The translations under genes and the position numbers were made by a program. From contig DBWR01000012.1 in assembly GCA_002309305.1 (NCBI GenBank), positions 75,373 to 130,671 on the forward strand: 55,299 nucleotides of DNA. Reading direction: 5' to 3'. The stretch comes from Treponema sp. UBA1233. GTDB lineage: Bacteria > Spirochaetota > Spirochaetia > Treponematales > Treponemataceae. Every line of letters begins with the position of its first letter. Within the stretch, counting starts at the first letter, position 1. This document shows, piece after piece, positions 17,613 to 26,619 of this stretch. The notes beneath the pieces are model-generated. The model saw only the letters and a list, made by a program, of their open reading frames with translations. It was not told the DNA's origin and searched no databases.

Positions 17613-18325
17613 AACAGGTCCTTTAAGCTTCGGTAAGAGTCCAGCGGATTTTTGATTCCATATTCTTCAAGAGGGAGCTTGAGCCCTTCTTCCGGATTTC
17701 CGTCAAATTGAATTTTTCCCCTGTCCAGAATGATGAAGCGATCTGCAAGGGCAAGCACTTTTTCTATTTCGTGGGTCAAAACGATTACCGTCTTTTTTTC
17801 AGCCTTAAGTTTCTGCATTATGGTAAGGACTTGTTTTACACCGGGCCAGTCAAGATTTGCAAATGGTTCGTCAAAGATGATGAGTTTTCTTCCCAACGCC
17901 AGCACTCCAGCAACCGCAAGCCTTCTTTTTTCTCCTCCGCTAAGAGTGCGGGCATTCAAATCCTTTTTTTCCAGCAGGCAGGTTTCCTTCAACGCTTCTT
18001 CAGTTACCCTCTGTGCATCTTCTTTTTTTAACCCTGAATGTCTTGCACCAAAGAGAACGTCTTCCCACGGAGTCATTCCCAGAATCTGAGAATCAGCATC
18101 TTGAAATACAAGTCCCGCGTCAAATCCGTCTTCAAGCTGAATGTTTCCGTCCGTCGGTTCATCGAGTCTTGCAATCAGTGTCATCAGTACCGTTTTACCA
18201 GAGCCATTGGATCCTGCGATTACTGTAAAATCACCTTCGCTTATTTCAAAGCTAACATCATCCAGTGCCTTATTTCCATCCGAGAAAACTTTGCTTACAT
18301 TTTTGACTTTAAGGATTGCGTTCAT
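17603..18325 (-). CDS. bioM: ECF transporter ATP-binding protein (BioM/EcfA)
   Basis: 240 residues. ABC ATPase that powers biotin uptake with BioY and BioN. Walker A GSNGSGKT (38-45), Q loop GLVFQDADSQI, signature LSGGEKRR, Walker B LIIFDEPFANLD and the switch His in LTHE are all present. Only one ATPase is encoded here, as in BioMNY modules, so a homodimer is expected. It starts three bases after bioY ends. Confidence 0.9.
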   Translation of the reverse strand: MNAILKVKNVSKVFSDGNKALDDVSFEISEGDFTVIAGSNGSGKTVLMTLIARLDEPTDGNIQLEDGFDAGLVFQDADSQILGMTPWEDVLFGARHSGLKKEDAQRVTEEALKETCLLEKKDLNARTLSGGEKRRLAVAGVLALGRKLIIFDEPFANLDWPGVKQVLTIMQKLKAEKKTVIVLTHEIEKVLALADRFIILDRGKIQFDGNPEEGLKLPLEEYGIKNPLDSYRSLKDLLWK

Positions 18326-18328
18326 TTT

Positions 18329-18898
18329 TTAATGCGTGTAACTGTAAATCACAGGCCTGATTTTTTTTGCAAGGAAAACCATCAGAACCATTTTGACGAT
18401 GTTCCCCGGAATGAATGGAATGAGATATGCCGCAAGAGTCTTTTCAAAACTCATTTTCATTATGATCATTCCTCCAGCAATTCCACACGCAAACAGAACA
18501 ATGTCCGCGATTATCACCGCAAGAATGATGCATATATACTGTCTGAGATTTGAATGTTTTTTTCCACCCGGAAGAACGATTAAAAGGAAGAGTCCCCCGA
18601 CAATTGCCGAAACAAGATAGCCCCACAAAAAGCCGCTTGTAGGTCCGTTAAGTAAAACAGCAATTCCCGCCTTGCCCGTAAAAACCGGAAGTCCTATTAC
18701 CCCCAAAACCAAAAACACGATGACAGAAAGTGCCCCAAACACAGGTCCCAAAAGAAGACCGCTGAGCATTGCCATCATGTCCTGAATCACAATCGGTATG
18801 CCGCCCGGTAAGGGAATCTGAATGAAGCAGCCAACACAAATCAGTGCCGCAAATAATGCTGAAAGAATGAGGTTCTTTTGAATTTTAATGCTTTTCAT
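18329..18898 (-). CDS. bioY: Biotin transporter S component BioY
   Basis: 189 residues, six hydrophobic helices. BioY binds biotin in the membrane. The stretches IPLPGGIPIVIQDMMAMLSG and GLPVFTGKAGIAVLLNGPTSGFLWGY are hallmark BioY segments. AAGGAAG precedes the start. It overlaps the 3' end of birA by 14 bases. Confidence 0.95.
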   Translation of the reverse strand: MKSIKIQKNLILSALFAALICVGCFIQIPLPGGIPIVIQDMMAMLSGLLLGPVFGALSVIVFLVLGVIGLPVFTGKAGIAVLLNGPTSGFLWGYLVSAIVGGLFLLIVLPGGKKHSNLRQYICIILAVIIADIVLFACGIAGGMIIMKMSFEKTLAAYLIPFIPGNIVKMVLMVFLAKKIRPVIYSYTH

Positions 18899-19838
18899 AT
18901 TTTATACTTCCTTGTGGAAAAATTTGTATTGAATTGTCCCTCGTTGATTTTAACGCCGCAAAACCAAGAGAATTGATTCCCGTAAAAATAAACTCACCCC
19001 TTTCCATAATGCTGACTTTTTTATCCGCATCATAATTCAGCTGACTCCACATTTTATGAAGGTCATCGCTGTCTTTTTTTACAAGCGCCTGCATGGAGTT
19101 GAATTTCCTGATGAATATGGAGAGGATTTCCTTTCTGGTAAAAGAAGGCTTTGAGTCAAAGATTATGTCGCTGCCTTTGATTTTAGGCCTTGCGCTGAGG
19201 TTCACTCCTATTCCAAGATTCATAAAGCCGCATGAAGAACCCGTGCAGAGAAACTCATCCAAAATGCCCGCCACCTTTCCATCCTTACTCCATACGTCAT
19301 TGGGCCAACGGACGAAAAAATCCCTACCTGAAATTTCAGTCAGAGTTCGGACAAGCGCAATTTGAGACGCCATCACTTCCCTGCCTGCCTCGCATGAAAG
19401 GATTTCCGGAAAAGTCACCATGGTAAAGGCAAGCGACCCCTGTGTAGTCTTCCACTTGTGATTGCCCCTTCCCTTTCCTTCCCTCTGCATGTCCGCCGTC
19501 ACTACCCTTGTCTGCCTGTCATTTTCCTCCAGGGACTTTAGGGCGATTTTCCTTGCCTCGTTCATCGTGGAATCCGTCTCTGTAAAATGAATGAAGCGGT
19601 CCTTTTCAATTCCAAATTCAAGGGGACAGAGAATATCGGCGTTTACATCTTCAAGCCGGTAGCCTTTTTTTTCCGCAATAATCCTATAGCCGGAATTTTG
19701 CAGGCTTTGAACCGCCTTCCAGATTGATGTCCTGGAAACCTTGAGCATCAGGGACAGATCGGCTCCAGAAAGAGGTCCTTCATTTTGCTTTAGGGCATTC
19801 AAGACTTTCTCTTTGGTAGAATTATTTTCGTTAACCAT
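18885..19838 (-). CDS. birA: Biotin-protein ligase / biotin repressor BirA
   Basis: 317 residues from ATG 19838. An N-terminal winged helix-turn-helix (about 5-65, GPLSGADLSLMLKVSRTSIWKAVQ) is followed by the ligase domain with the biotinyl-AMP loop GKGRGNHKW, FVRWPNDVW and KVAGILDE, and a small C-terminal domain. It makes biotinyl-AMP, transfers biotin to carboxyl-carrier lysines, and as a bifunctional protein represses biotin genes. No Shine-Dalgarno precedes 19838; the predicted -10 is six bases upstream, so the mRNA may be leaderless. It heads the bioYMN genes. Confidence 0.95.
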   Translation of the reverse strand: MVNENNSTKEKVLNALKQNEGPLSGADLSLMLKVSRTSIWKAVQSLQNSGYRIIAEKKGYRLEDVNADILCPLEFGIEKDRFIHFTETDSTMNEARKIALKSLEENDRQTRVVTADMQREGKGRGNHKWKTTQGSLAFTMVTFPEILSCEAGREVMASQIALVRTLTEISGRDFFVRWPNDVWSKDGKVAGILDEFLCTGSSCGFMNLGIGVNLSARPKIKGSDIIFDSKPSFTRKEILSIFIRKFNSMQALVKKDSDDLHKMWSQLNYDADKKVSIMERGEFIFTGINSLGFAALKSTRDNSIQIFPQGSIKYEKH

Positions 19839-19865
19839 ATTATTTTTATAGGGTAACGAAAATAA
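19822..19865. promoter_or_regulatory. Putative BirA operator over the birA start
   Basis: Two 15-base half-sites, TTATTTTCGTTAACC (19822-19836) and GGGTAACGAAAATAA (19851-19865), are mirror complements with one mismatch and are separated by exactly 14 bases. This is the layout of BirA operators (half-sites of the GTTAACC type spaced by 14-16). The site covers the ATG and the likely -10 (TATAAA on the minus strand), with a TTGACT hexamer at 19873-19878 further upstream. Binding by holo-BirA would shut off birA-bioYMN when biotin is abundant. Confidence 0.8.
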
Positions 19866-19900
19866 AAACAAAAGTCAATATAAGGCTAGATGAGTTTCCC

Positions 19901-21133
19901 CTATGAAACAGGGTTTTCTTTTTCTACCGCGGCCTTCAGTTCCTCGGAAGTTACTTTTCCCGGGAAATGTGACAGGACTTCCTTGTAGAATGCCACAGTC
20001 TTTTTTCCGTGGGTTTCCAGCAGGAAGTTTTTGGAAAGCCGGTAGCTTGCCTCTCCCATGGCGGAGCATTTTTCAGGATTGTCGCAGAGTTCCAGTATGC
20101 GTGCGTCCAGGGCCTCGTCGGTGTTTTCCATGTATCCGTTTTCACCCGGAATGATTGTATCGGTAAAACTCGTATCCCAGCGGCAGACTATGGGCAGGTG
20201 CATGACCATGGCCTCCAAGACAGTCATCGAATGCATCTCTGAAAGCGATGTCGTAACAAAGAGGTGGCTGAGCGAGTAATAGCGTGAAAGCTTGAACCAG
20301 TCCACAAAACCCGCAAAGATAATCTTATCTTCAAGCCCTTCCTTTTGAACTTCCTTTTTAAGAGGTTCCTCCATTGCACCGGATCCGCAGAAGAGCATCT
20401 TTACATTGTCACGCTGGCGAACCACACGCTTTATGATCTGCAGGAGTTCCCAAACTCTTTTTTCTTCCACAACACGGCCAACATAAACTATGACACGGTC
20501 GTTTTCCTTTATGCCATATTTCTCGCGTATTTCCTGCTTATCCTTTTCGGTAACGTTCAGGTCCACGAATTTTTTTGTGTCGGTTGCATTTGGAATTACC
20601 GTAGAAGGAATTTTCGGAAGCATGAATGGAGCGACAAAATAATCATGTGCCTTTTGCGACACGTTTATGAATGCGTAGAATCTCTTGTATACCGCCTTAA
20701 CTGCCTTTCGGATGGCCCACTTTGGAATGATTGCCGCAAACTTGAGGTAGTACTTATAGTAATCCTCCCACATTGTATGGGTGGAAGCAATGACCGGGAT
20801 GCCCATTTTCTTTCCGCACTTGATTGCACTTTTACCCATGGAAAATTCCGTATGCGAATGAATCAGTTCAACTTTATGTTCCCTCAGGAATTTTACGACT
20901 TCCTTTGTCTTCGGCAGCCCGAAATTCTGATTGTCGCCCACCGGAGACCTGAATGACTTTACCCTGAGCACCAGAGGATCGGGTTCTTCCGTATAAGTGG
21001 GATCCGTATTGGATACCGTCACGATTACGACATGATGGCCAAGTTCTTCAAGAATATGCCTGAGCTGAACGACAACAGTAACGATGCCGCTTTTGGTAGG
21101 AAAATAGCTGTCGGAAAATAAAGCGATGTTCAT
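19901..21133 (-). CDS. GT4 family glycosyltransferase
   Basis: 410 residues, two Rossmann domains (GT-B). The start MNIALFSDSYFPTKSGI, HSHTEFSMG, VYVGRVVEEKRVWELL and the nucleotide-sugar motif SLSEMHSMTVLEAM are typical. It most resembles bacterial 1,2-diacylglycerol glucosyltransferases that make membrane glycolipids, but the acceptor cannot be proven from sequence. It stands alone, 62 bases upstream of the birA start on the same strand. Confidence 0.85.
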   Translation of the reverse strand: MNIALFSDSYFPTKSGIVTVVVQLRHILEELGHHVVIVTVSNTDPTYTEEPDPLVLRVKSFRSPVGDNQNFGLPKTKEVVKFLREHKVELIHSHTEFSMGKSAIKCGKKMGIPVIASTHTMWEDYYKYYLKFAAIIPKWAIRKAVKAVYKRFYAFINVSQKAHDYFVAPFMLPKIPSTVIPNATDTKKFVDLNVTEKDKQEIREKYGIKENDRVIVYVGRVVEEKRVWELLQIIKRVVRQRDNVKMLFCGSGAMEEPLKKEVQKEGLEDKIIFAGFVDWFKLSRYYSLSHLFVTTSLSEMHSMTVLEAMVMHLPIVCRWDTSFTDTIIPGENGYMENTDEALDARILELCDNPEKCSAMGEASYRLSKNFLLETHGKKTVAFYKEVLSHFPGKVTSEELKAAVEKENPVS

Positions 21134-21183
21134 GCTTCCATTTTACTCCAATTACAATTCGTTTTCAACTCTCACCTTTCAAC

Positions 21184-24084
21184 TTACTTTGACTTCATCG
21201 TGTATACGCCGTCCCATGGGAGTACTATGCCGCTTGCGTCTTTGGGGAGGCCTTCCTTTAGGAACGTGTTGCAGCGCTCTATCATCTTGCGTTCTGTGGT
21301 GATGAACTTCTTGTCCTGCTCTTCTTCGGTGTGATAGCAGTTCCATGCCTCTTCAAAATAGTGCTTGGCTTTGATAAAGTCCTCAAGGTCTTTTTCTCCG
21401 TTGGGTGTCTCGCGGCCCTTGAGGTACCATTCCATTCCCTTGTTAAAGAGGGCGGTTCCTTCAACTTGAGCAGAAGAGATTTCACCCTTTAGTCCCTGGA
21501 TGCTGTATATCTGGACTGGCTTTTCCACGTTGATGACCTTTACGCAGTCAAGCATTTTGGCAACAAGCTTTCCCTCGTTTTCGCCGGAGTTGGCTTCGTT
21601 CCACGTGCTTTCTGATGCGATGATCCATGAGTCATATGCCTTGTTGGTTCCTTCAAGTCGGGATGCAAGGTTTACGTTGTTGCCCATGACCGTGTAGTTG
21701 AGCTTCTGTTCGGTTCCCATGTTTCCTACAACCATGTCTCCGGTGTTGAGTCCCACCCTGGATTTGAGGAGGTATGGTGTTTTTGTTATCGGGTGAATCG
21801 GAAGTTCCTTTTCATGCTCGCGGTTGAATTCTTCTTCCACCTGCTTCATGCGGATTGCGGCGATACATGAGTCAAAGGCGTTGTTTGGGTTGTCGATTGG
21901 AGCTCCAAAGAATGAAACGATTTCGTCACCGACGTATTTGTCGATTGTTCCCTTTTGTGCCATGATTGCGTCGGAAAGGGAGCCCAGGTAACCGTTAAGG
22001 ATTTCAACCAGACGAACGGCACCGTGTTCCTCACCTTCCTCGCGGTTGATGCATTCTGTAAATCCACTGAATGTCCTTACGTCGCTGAACAGGGCTGTTA
22101 TCCTCTTGTTTACACCACCGAGTCCAAGGAGCTGCGGGTTCTTTACGATTTCGCTTACGACTTCCGGTGAAACGTAAGAAGAGAATCCACGGCGGAGTGT
22201 GTTCTTTTCGCGTTCAGAAGTGATGAAGCTGTTGGCAAGTTCAACAATATATGTGATGGCGGACAAAACCAAAGGAACCGTCACTGGAACATATATATGG
22301 AATACTACCATGAGTAAAATCAGCACACCCGTTGGAACAAGAAGATACAAAAGTCCGAACACAGATTTTTTGCCCGGTGTTTTTCCTTCTGTAAACAGGA
22401 TTACGATGAGGCAGAACACAAAGGCAAATGCGATTCCCCACCATACGTCGACATAGCGGATGAAAGCCTTTTGAAGTATCGTGTTGGCTACGTTGGCGTG
22501 GGTACCCAGGTTTGCATAACGCCTCCAGAACGGTGTGACACCCAAATCCGTACTGGCCGTCGCAGAGTTACCGATGATTGCAAATGAGTTTCCGGCATAC
22601 TGCTTTATCAGGCTGTCGTTTTCCCTGTATGTGGTGGCATTGTCCCAAAGCGTTGCGATTGTTTCGGAAAGAGAATCATCCGCAATGTTCATGTCGTTTA
22701 GGCTGACTGCAAATGCCTCCGCGTTTTCAAAATATTCGTTGCGCAGGTTGAAGTAGTCCTCATAGTCACTGTCGCTGATTCCGCCGTCAATTGGGTTTCC
22801 GTTTATGTCAAAGCCCTGACACAGGCCCAAGAGGTATTCCTTCATCTCAAGGATTTCCTCGTAGCTCTGAACAAGGTATTCTGCGTTTTGAATGAATGAT
22901 GCGGTATCCTCATCCAGCTCAGAAAGATCTGCCTGAACTAACCCAAGAAGACAGTTGTATATCAGCTCTTCCTCGTCGTCAAGGTATTTGATGTTCTCGA
23001 CACCCATGTGCTTGAAGCTTTCCTCATAGCGTGTAGGGAGCCAGTTGATGAGCATGCGTCCGTGCGGGTCAAGAGGAATGGTGATGTCCTGTCTTTCTGT
23101 CTTTCCCGGAAGAATGGCACCCCTCAAGACAAGTGAGCGTGACTTTCTTTCCATAGATTGAACATCCATCATGCGTACAAGAGGTGCAAATGCAAGCTGT
23201 CCGGTGTAATGTCCGTTTCCGTGGGAGTTCAAAAGCTCAACACGCCGCCTGGTACCGTCACGGTCTACGATAACGTTCGTGAATCCGGCTCCTGCTGCCC
23301 TTGAGATTATCTTATTGAATGCAGGAACAAAGTCCTTTCCTTCCGTGGATTTTTCTTCCTTTAAAGAATATTCATTTCCTGAGTCAACAAGTCCGTCCGG
23401 ATCCGATACATTGGCAAAGAGAAAGCGGCTGTCCGCATAGTCGGCATCCTCGTCGCTCACGTCAACCTTGATGTCGCGCATGTTGATTGTAAGAGATGTG
23501 TTTCCGAAAAACTGAACGGTTCTGGCAAAATAGTCATCGTAGTCACGGTTCAAGCCGCCAGAGATTTCCTGATACATGGAGAACAAGACAGGATCCACCG
23601 TGTCCGAGATAAGGGCATTGGAGGCATCCACCGCCTGAGACTGGGCCACCCTGCCAGACTGCACCGACCGGGCAAAATCCGTGATTGCAGAGGAGATCGC
23701 GCCCTCACCGCTGGTAAAGACATTCTCGGTAACGGAATTGATTTCCTCATCCACACCGAGCGAAGAAGCCGTCAGGTACTCAATATCGAAAACGGCAGTC
23801 TTTGCACCCGCTTCCCTGAGCCTTAGCAGTACGTCGGCAATTATGTCACGGGACCATGGCCAGGAACCGTATTCGTTCAGGGCTGTGTCACCTATGTCCA
23901 CAAGCATTATGTCCTGAACAGTTTCCGGCTCCTTGGAAAGTGCAAGCATCATGTCATAAAAACGGTAATCAAGCTTCTGCTGAACGTTTGTTGCTGCCAA
24001 ACCTATACACAAGACGGTTATAAGTACCAAAATCCAAACTGAGGTAAATTTTGTAAAAAATCCCTTTTTTTTCTTTCTATCCAT
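21184..24084 (-). CDS. CHASE2-domain class III adenylyl cyclase
   Basis: 966 residues. A membrane helix (15-33), a large periplasmic CHASE2 sensor (about 40-540), further helices (about 547-625) and a C-terminal class III cyclase (about 650-830). Metal-binding aspartates are in ALFSDVRTFSGFTE and YVGDEIVSFFGAP; the transition-state Asn and Arg are in NLASRLEG. In the purine-specificity loop the common GD is GN (YTVMGNNVNL), so cAMP is likely but not certain. A helical tail of 130 residues follows. The start has no Shine-Dalgarno and a TATAAT seven bases upstream. It is divergent from the exported protein/barrel/FecR operon. Confidence 0.9.
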   Translation of the reverse strand: MDRKKKKGFFTKFTSVWILVLITVLCIGLAATNVQQKLDYRFYDMMLALSKEPETVQDIMLVDIGDTALNEYGSWPWSRDIIADVLLRLREAGAKTAVFDIEYLTASSLGVDEEINSVTENVFTSGEGAISSAITDFARSVQSGRVAQSQAVDASNALISDTVDPVLFSMYQEISGGLNRDYDDYFARTVQFFGNTSLTINMRDIKVDVSDEDADYADSRFLFANVSDPDGLVDSGNEYSLKEEKSTEGKDFVPAFNKIISRAAGAGFTNVIVDRDGTRRRVELLNSHGNGHYTGQLAFAPLVRMMDVQSMERKSRSLVLRGAILPGKTERQDITIPLDPHGRMLINWLPTRYEESFKHMGVENIKYLDDEEELIYNCLLGLVQADLSELDEDTASFIQNAEYLVQSYEEILEMKEYLLGLCQGFDINGNPIDGGISDSDYEDYFNLRNEYFENAEAFAVSLNDMNIADDSLSETIATLWDNATTYRENDSLIKQYAGNSFAIIGNSATASTDLGVTPFWRRYANLGTHANVANTILQKAFIRYVDVWWGIAFAFVFCLIVILFTEGKTPGKKSVFGLLYLLVPTGVLILLMVVFHIYVPVTVPLVLSAITYIVELANSFITSEREKNTLRRGFSSYVSPEVVSEIVKNPQLLGLGGVNKRITALFSDVRTFSGFTECINREEGEEHGAVRLVEILNGYLGSLSDAIMAQKGTIDKYVGDEIVSFFGAPIDNPNNAFDSCIAAIRMKQVEEEFNREHEKELPIHPITKTPYLLKSRVGLNTGDMVVGNMGTEQKLNYTVMGNNVNLASRLEGTNKAYDSWIIASESTWNEANSGENEGKLVAKMLDCVKVINVEKPVQIYSIQGLKGEISSAQVEGTALFNKGMEWYLKGRETPNGEKDLEDFIKAKHYFEEAWNCYHTEEEQDKKFITTERKMIERCNTFLKEGLPKDASGIVLPWDGVYTMKSK

Positions 24085-24111
24085 GACAAATATTATATCA
24101 TATGTTATAAT
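24083..24111 (+). promoter_or_regulatory. Promoter of the exported protein/barrel/FecR operon
   Basis: ATGACA at 24083-24088, 17 bases, then a perfect TATAAT at 24106-24111. The -35 overlaps the start codon of the divergent cyclase, so the two units share about 70 bases of control region. Confidence 0.65.
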
Positions 24112-24157
24112 TATTTAATAGACACATTCCTATATATTTTTGTAAAGAGGATTATAT

Positions 24158-24619
24158 ATGAAAAGAAGTATCTTTTTACTTGCGTTCTTGGTTTTGGCCG
24201 CAGGAATTGCCGGTGCCCAGTCAGCCAGTAGGGTTACGGAGATTCTGGAGGAAAAGCAGGTAACCATCGGCGAACTTGCCTACATGGCCGGTTCTGAATT
24301 GAATCTGATCAAGGAAGGCGCCAGTTATGACGCATCCCTTCAGGCAGCAGTTGACACAGGCATCCTTAAGGCGGGACACAATGCCTCTGATCCGGCAACC
24401 TATGCCGAACTTGCCTTCATCTGCAGCAAAACATGGAAAGTTGAAAAAAGTCTGTTTTTCAAGCTTACAAACAGCCCCCGATATGCATTCAAACAGCTCC
24501 AGTCATTGGGTGTGATTTCGTCCAATGCAGATCCGTCACAGATAATTAGCGGACGGACGGCCCTGAATGTAATAAGCGCCTGCATAGAAAAATTCGGAGC
24601 AGAAGGAGGGGAAGAATGA
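24158..24619 (+). CDS. Small exported protein of unknown function
   Basis: 153 residues. A clear signal peptide (LLAFLVLAAGIAGAQS, cleavage near 21) and then a helical, Ala-rich domain. VTIGELAYMAGSELNL and the DPATYAELAFICSKTW segment faintly recall S-layer-homology helices, but I would not assign the family. AGAGG precedes the start. The stop overlaps the start of the following barrel gene by four bases (ATGA), so the products are probably made together. Confidence 0.75.
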   Translation: MKRSIFLLAFLVLAAGIAGAQSASRVTEILEEKQVTIGELAYMAGSELNLIKEGASYDASLQAAVDTGILKAGHNASDPATYAELAFICSKTWKVEKSLFFKLTNSPRYAFKQLQSLGVISSNADPSQIISGRTALNVISACIEKFGAEGGEE

Positions 24620-25788
24620 ACTTCGCAAAGAGAATATCAATAGTATTTTTAAGCCTGATCCTTGCCGCATCAGCATTCGCAGTTGATTTCGGTGGCTCTG
24701 TGGACAACAATACAAAGTTGGGAACCAGCGATTTTGACTCATGGAGCCTTACACAGCAGAACAGCCTGACCGCATGGCTCAAGGTTCCGTTCAACAGCGA
24801 CGGAAGCCTCTACCTTGCAACAGAAGGAACCCTTGCATACAGCCTGTATGTACCCAACCTTTCTGACTCAAAGAATACAAGCAACTTCATGGTGGACATC
24901 GACCTCCTTAAGCTTGGCGGAGTTTTCAACATTGGCGACAACCTCCTCCAGCTGAATTTGGGCCGCTTCTACCTCTCGGACGTTACGGCAATCATACTTT
25001 CCCAGACAGCAGACGGCGTACAGGGAGTATTCACAGCCAACACGTTCAAGGCAAGCCTTTATGCCGCATATACCGGATTCACCAACGCACAGTTCGGAAC
25101 CATGAACGACGGTGTAACTTCCACCTACGTACCCGACTACAAGAAGGTGTACTGCTGGAACTCTCCGTACATCATCACTGGTGCAACAATTTCCGCCCCG
25201 TACCTCTTTGCAAACCAAACCCTCGGCGCGGAAGTTTACGGTGTGTTTGGAACTGGCGGACTCAGGGGAAGCAACTCAGGATACAACCGCGGATACTTTA
25301 CCGTATTCTTGAACGGTCCTCTTGCAAAGAACCTCTACTACACCTTTACAAGCACGCTCGGAATTAACGATGGAATATCAAACCTTACGACGGCTACTGT
25401 TTCATACTATCCGGACTTCCTGTCATCAGCACTTTCACTCAACGCAACATACGCATCCGGTGAAGCAGGCCCATTCAAGGCATTCCAGTCATTCAGCAGC
25501 AACATTGCAACCTATGCATACAACTCACCTGAATATACAAGCCTGTTCAAGCTGGGACTCAGGGGTTCAATCAAACCAATCGACTCCATTTACGCTGTAG
25601 TCGGCACTGACATGGTTCTTGATACCGGAAAAGAATCCGGATTCAGGGGTGTACAGTGGGATGCAGGAGTAAAATACCAGCCGTTCACTGACCTGCAGGT
25701 GTCTTTAACGGCAAAGCAGTTCTATGACTTTAAGAAAGAATCAAACAACAGTACCGCGTTCTCACTCAACGCCAGCCTGTCATTCTAG
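24616..25788 (+). CDS. Predicted outer-membrane beta-barrel protein
   Basis: 390 residues. The signal peptide ends ASAFA. The rest is alternating hydrophobic/polar strands rich in Tyr, Phe, Gly, Ser and Asn with no membrane helices, closing in FSLNASLSF, the terminal Phe typical of BAM-inserted barrels. Ligand or transport role is unknown. It lies between a small exported protein and a FecR-domain protein. Confidence 0.72.
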   Translation: MNFAKRISIVFLSLILAASAFAVDFGGSVDNNTKLGTSDFDSWSLTQQNSLTAWLKVPFNSDGSLYLATEGTLAYSLYVPNLSDSKNTSNFMVDIDLLKLGGVFNIGDNLLQLNLGRFYLSDVTAIILSQTADGVQGVFTANTFKASLYAAYTGFTNAQFGTMNDGVTSTYVPDYKKVYCWNSPYIITGATISAPYLFANQTLGAEVYGVFGTGGLRGSNSGYNRGYFTVFLNGPLAKNLYYTFTSTLGINDGISNLTTATVSYYPDFLSSALSLNATYASGEAGPFKAFQSFSSNIATYAYNSPEYTSLFKLGLRGSIKPIDSIYAVVGTDMVLDTGKESGFRGVQWDAGVKYQPFTDLQVSLTAKQFYDFKKESNNSTAFSLNASLSF

Positions 25789-25812
25789 AATATAGAATTT
25801 AGGAGGAATAAA

Positions 25813-26619
25813 ATGAAAAAACTGAACAAATTTTTTGCAGCAATCTTTGTACTGGCATTTTCCATCGCATCTGCAAACGCCCTGGACGCAAAGGTGATTT
25901 CCGTTACAGGCAAAGTTGAAGTCCAGTCTAACGGTTCCGCATGGAAAACCCTCAAGGCAGGAGACAAAATCAGCAAGGGTTCAATAATCTCAACAGGATT
26001 CAAGTCTTCCGCAAAGATTTCCATCGACAGCACCACAGTGGATCTGGGACCCCTTACAAGAATAACAGTTGAAAAACTCGCATCAAACGACGCAAAGGAC
26101 GAGACAAACCTCTTCCTTGATACAGGAAAAGTAAAGGCCGACGTAAAGAAGAATTCGGCAAAGAAAGTTGACTTTAAGGTAAGCTCACCGGTGGCAACGG
26201 CTTCTGTACGTGGAACCGTAGTTGAATGTTCTGCTGACGGACGCATCAAGACCACAGAGGGACTTGTCGCAAAGGGACCTGGAAAACCACACGCCGAAAT
26301 TGACACGACCAACCAGCCAACAAGCTTCCTTCCACCAGACGGAAAGCCTGGAGCTACAACTCCGACAAAGGACATCAACGGAAAGCATCAGATTCCGATT
26401 TTTGAAGGCCAGATCAGTTCAACCGACCTTCTTACCGGACTTGCCTCCAACCCGCAGTCAGAAATCTTCGATATGTGCCATGCATTTGGACTTGATGTAG
26501 GAACACTGTTGGGCAGGGAAACAGGCATGACAAACAAACCGGAAACAGACATGCTTAACCTTGGAACAATCGACAAAAACAGCACGCTCGTAATAATCAG
26601 CGGAAAAATCGACTGGTAG
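25813..26619 (+). CDS. FecR-domain exported protein
   Basis: 268 residues. Signal peptide to about residue 23 (ASANA), then a FecR domain (about 25-140): VISVTGKVEVQSNGSAWKTL, GSIISTGFKSSAKISI, VSSPVATASVRGTV. FecR folds are periplasmic ligand or signal modules; here there is no membrane anchor or sigma factor partner, so it is not a classical FecIR system. AGGAGG precedes it. The nearby CHASE2 cyclase gives an alternative signalling partner. It ends directly against the converging lipoprotein gene. Confidence 0.85.
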   Translation: MKKLNKFFAAIFVLAFSIASANALDAKVISVTGKVEVQSNGSAWKTLKAGDKISKGSIISTGFKSSAKISIDSTTVDLGPLTRITVEKLASNDAKDETNLFLDTGKVKADVKKNSAKKVDFKVSSPVATASVRGTVVECSADGRIKTTEGLVAKGPGKPHAEIDTTNQPTSFLPPDGKPGATTPTKDINGKHQIPIFEGQISSTDLLTGLASNPQSEIFDMCHAFGLDVGTLLGRETGMTNKPETDMLNLGTIDKNSTLVIISGKIDW

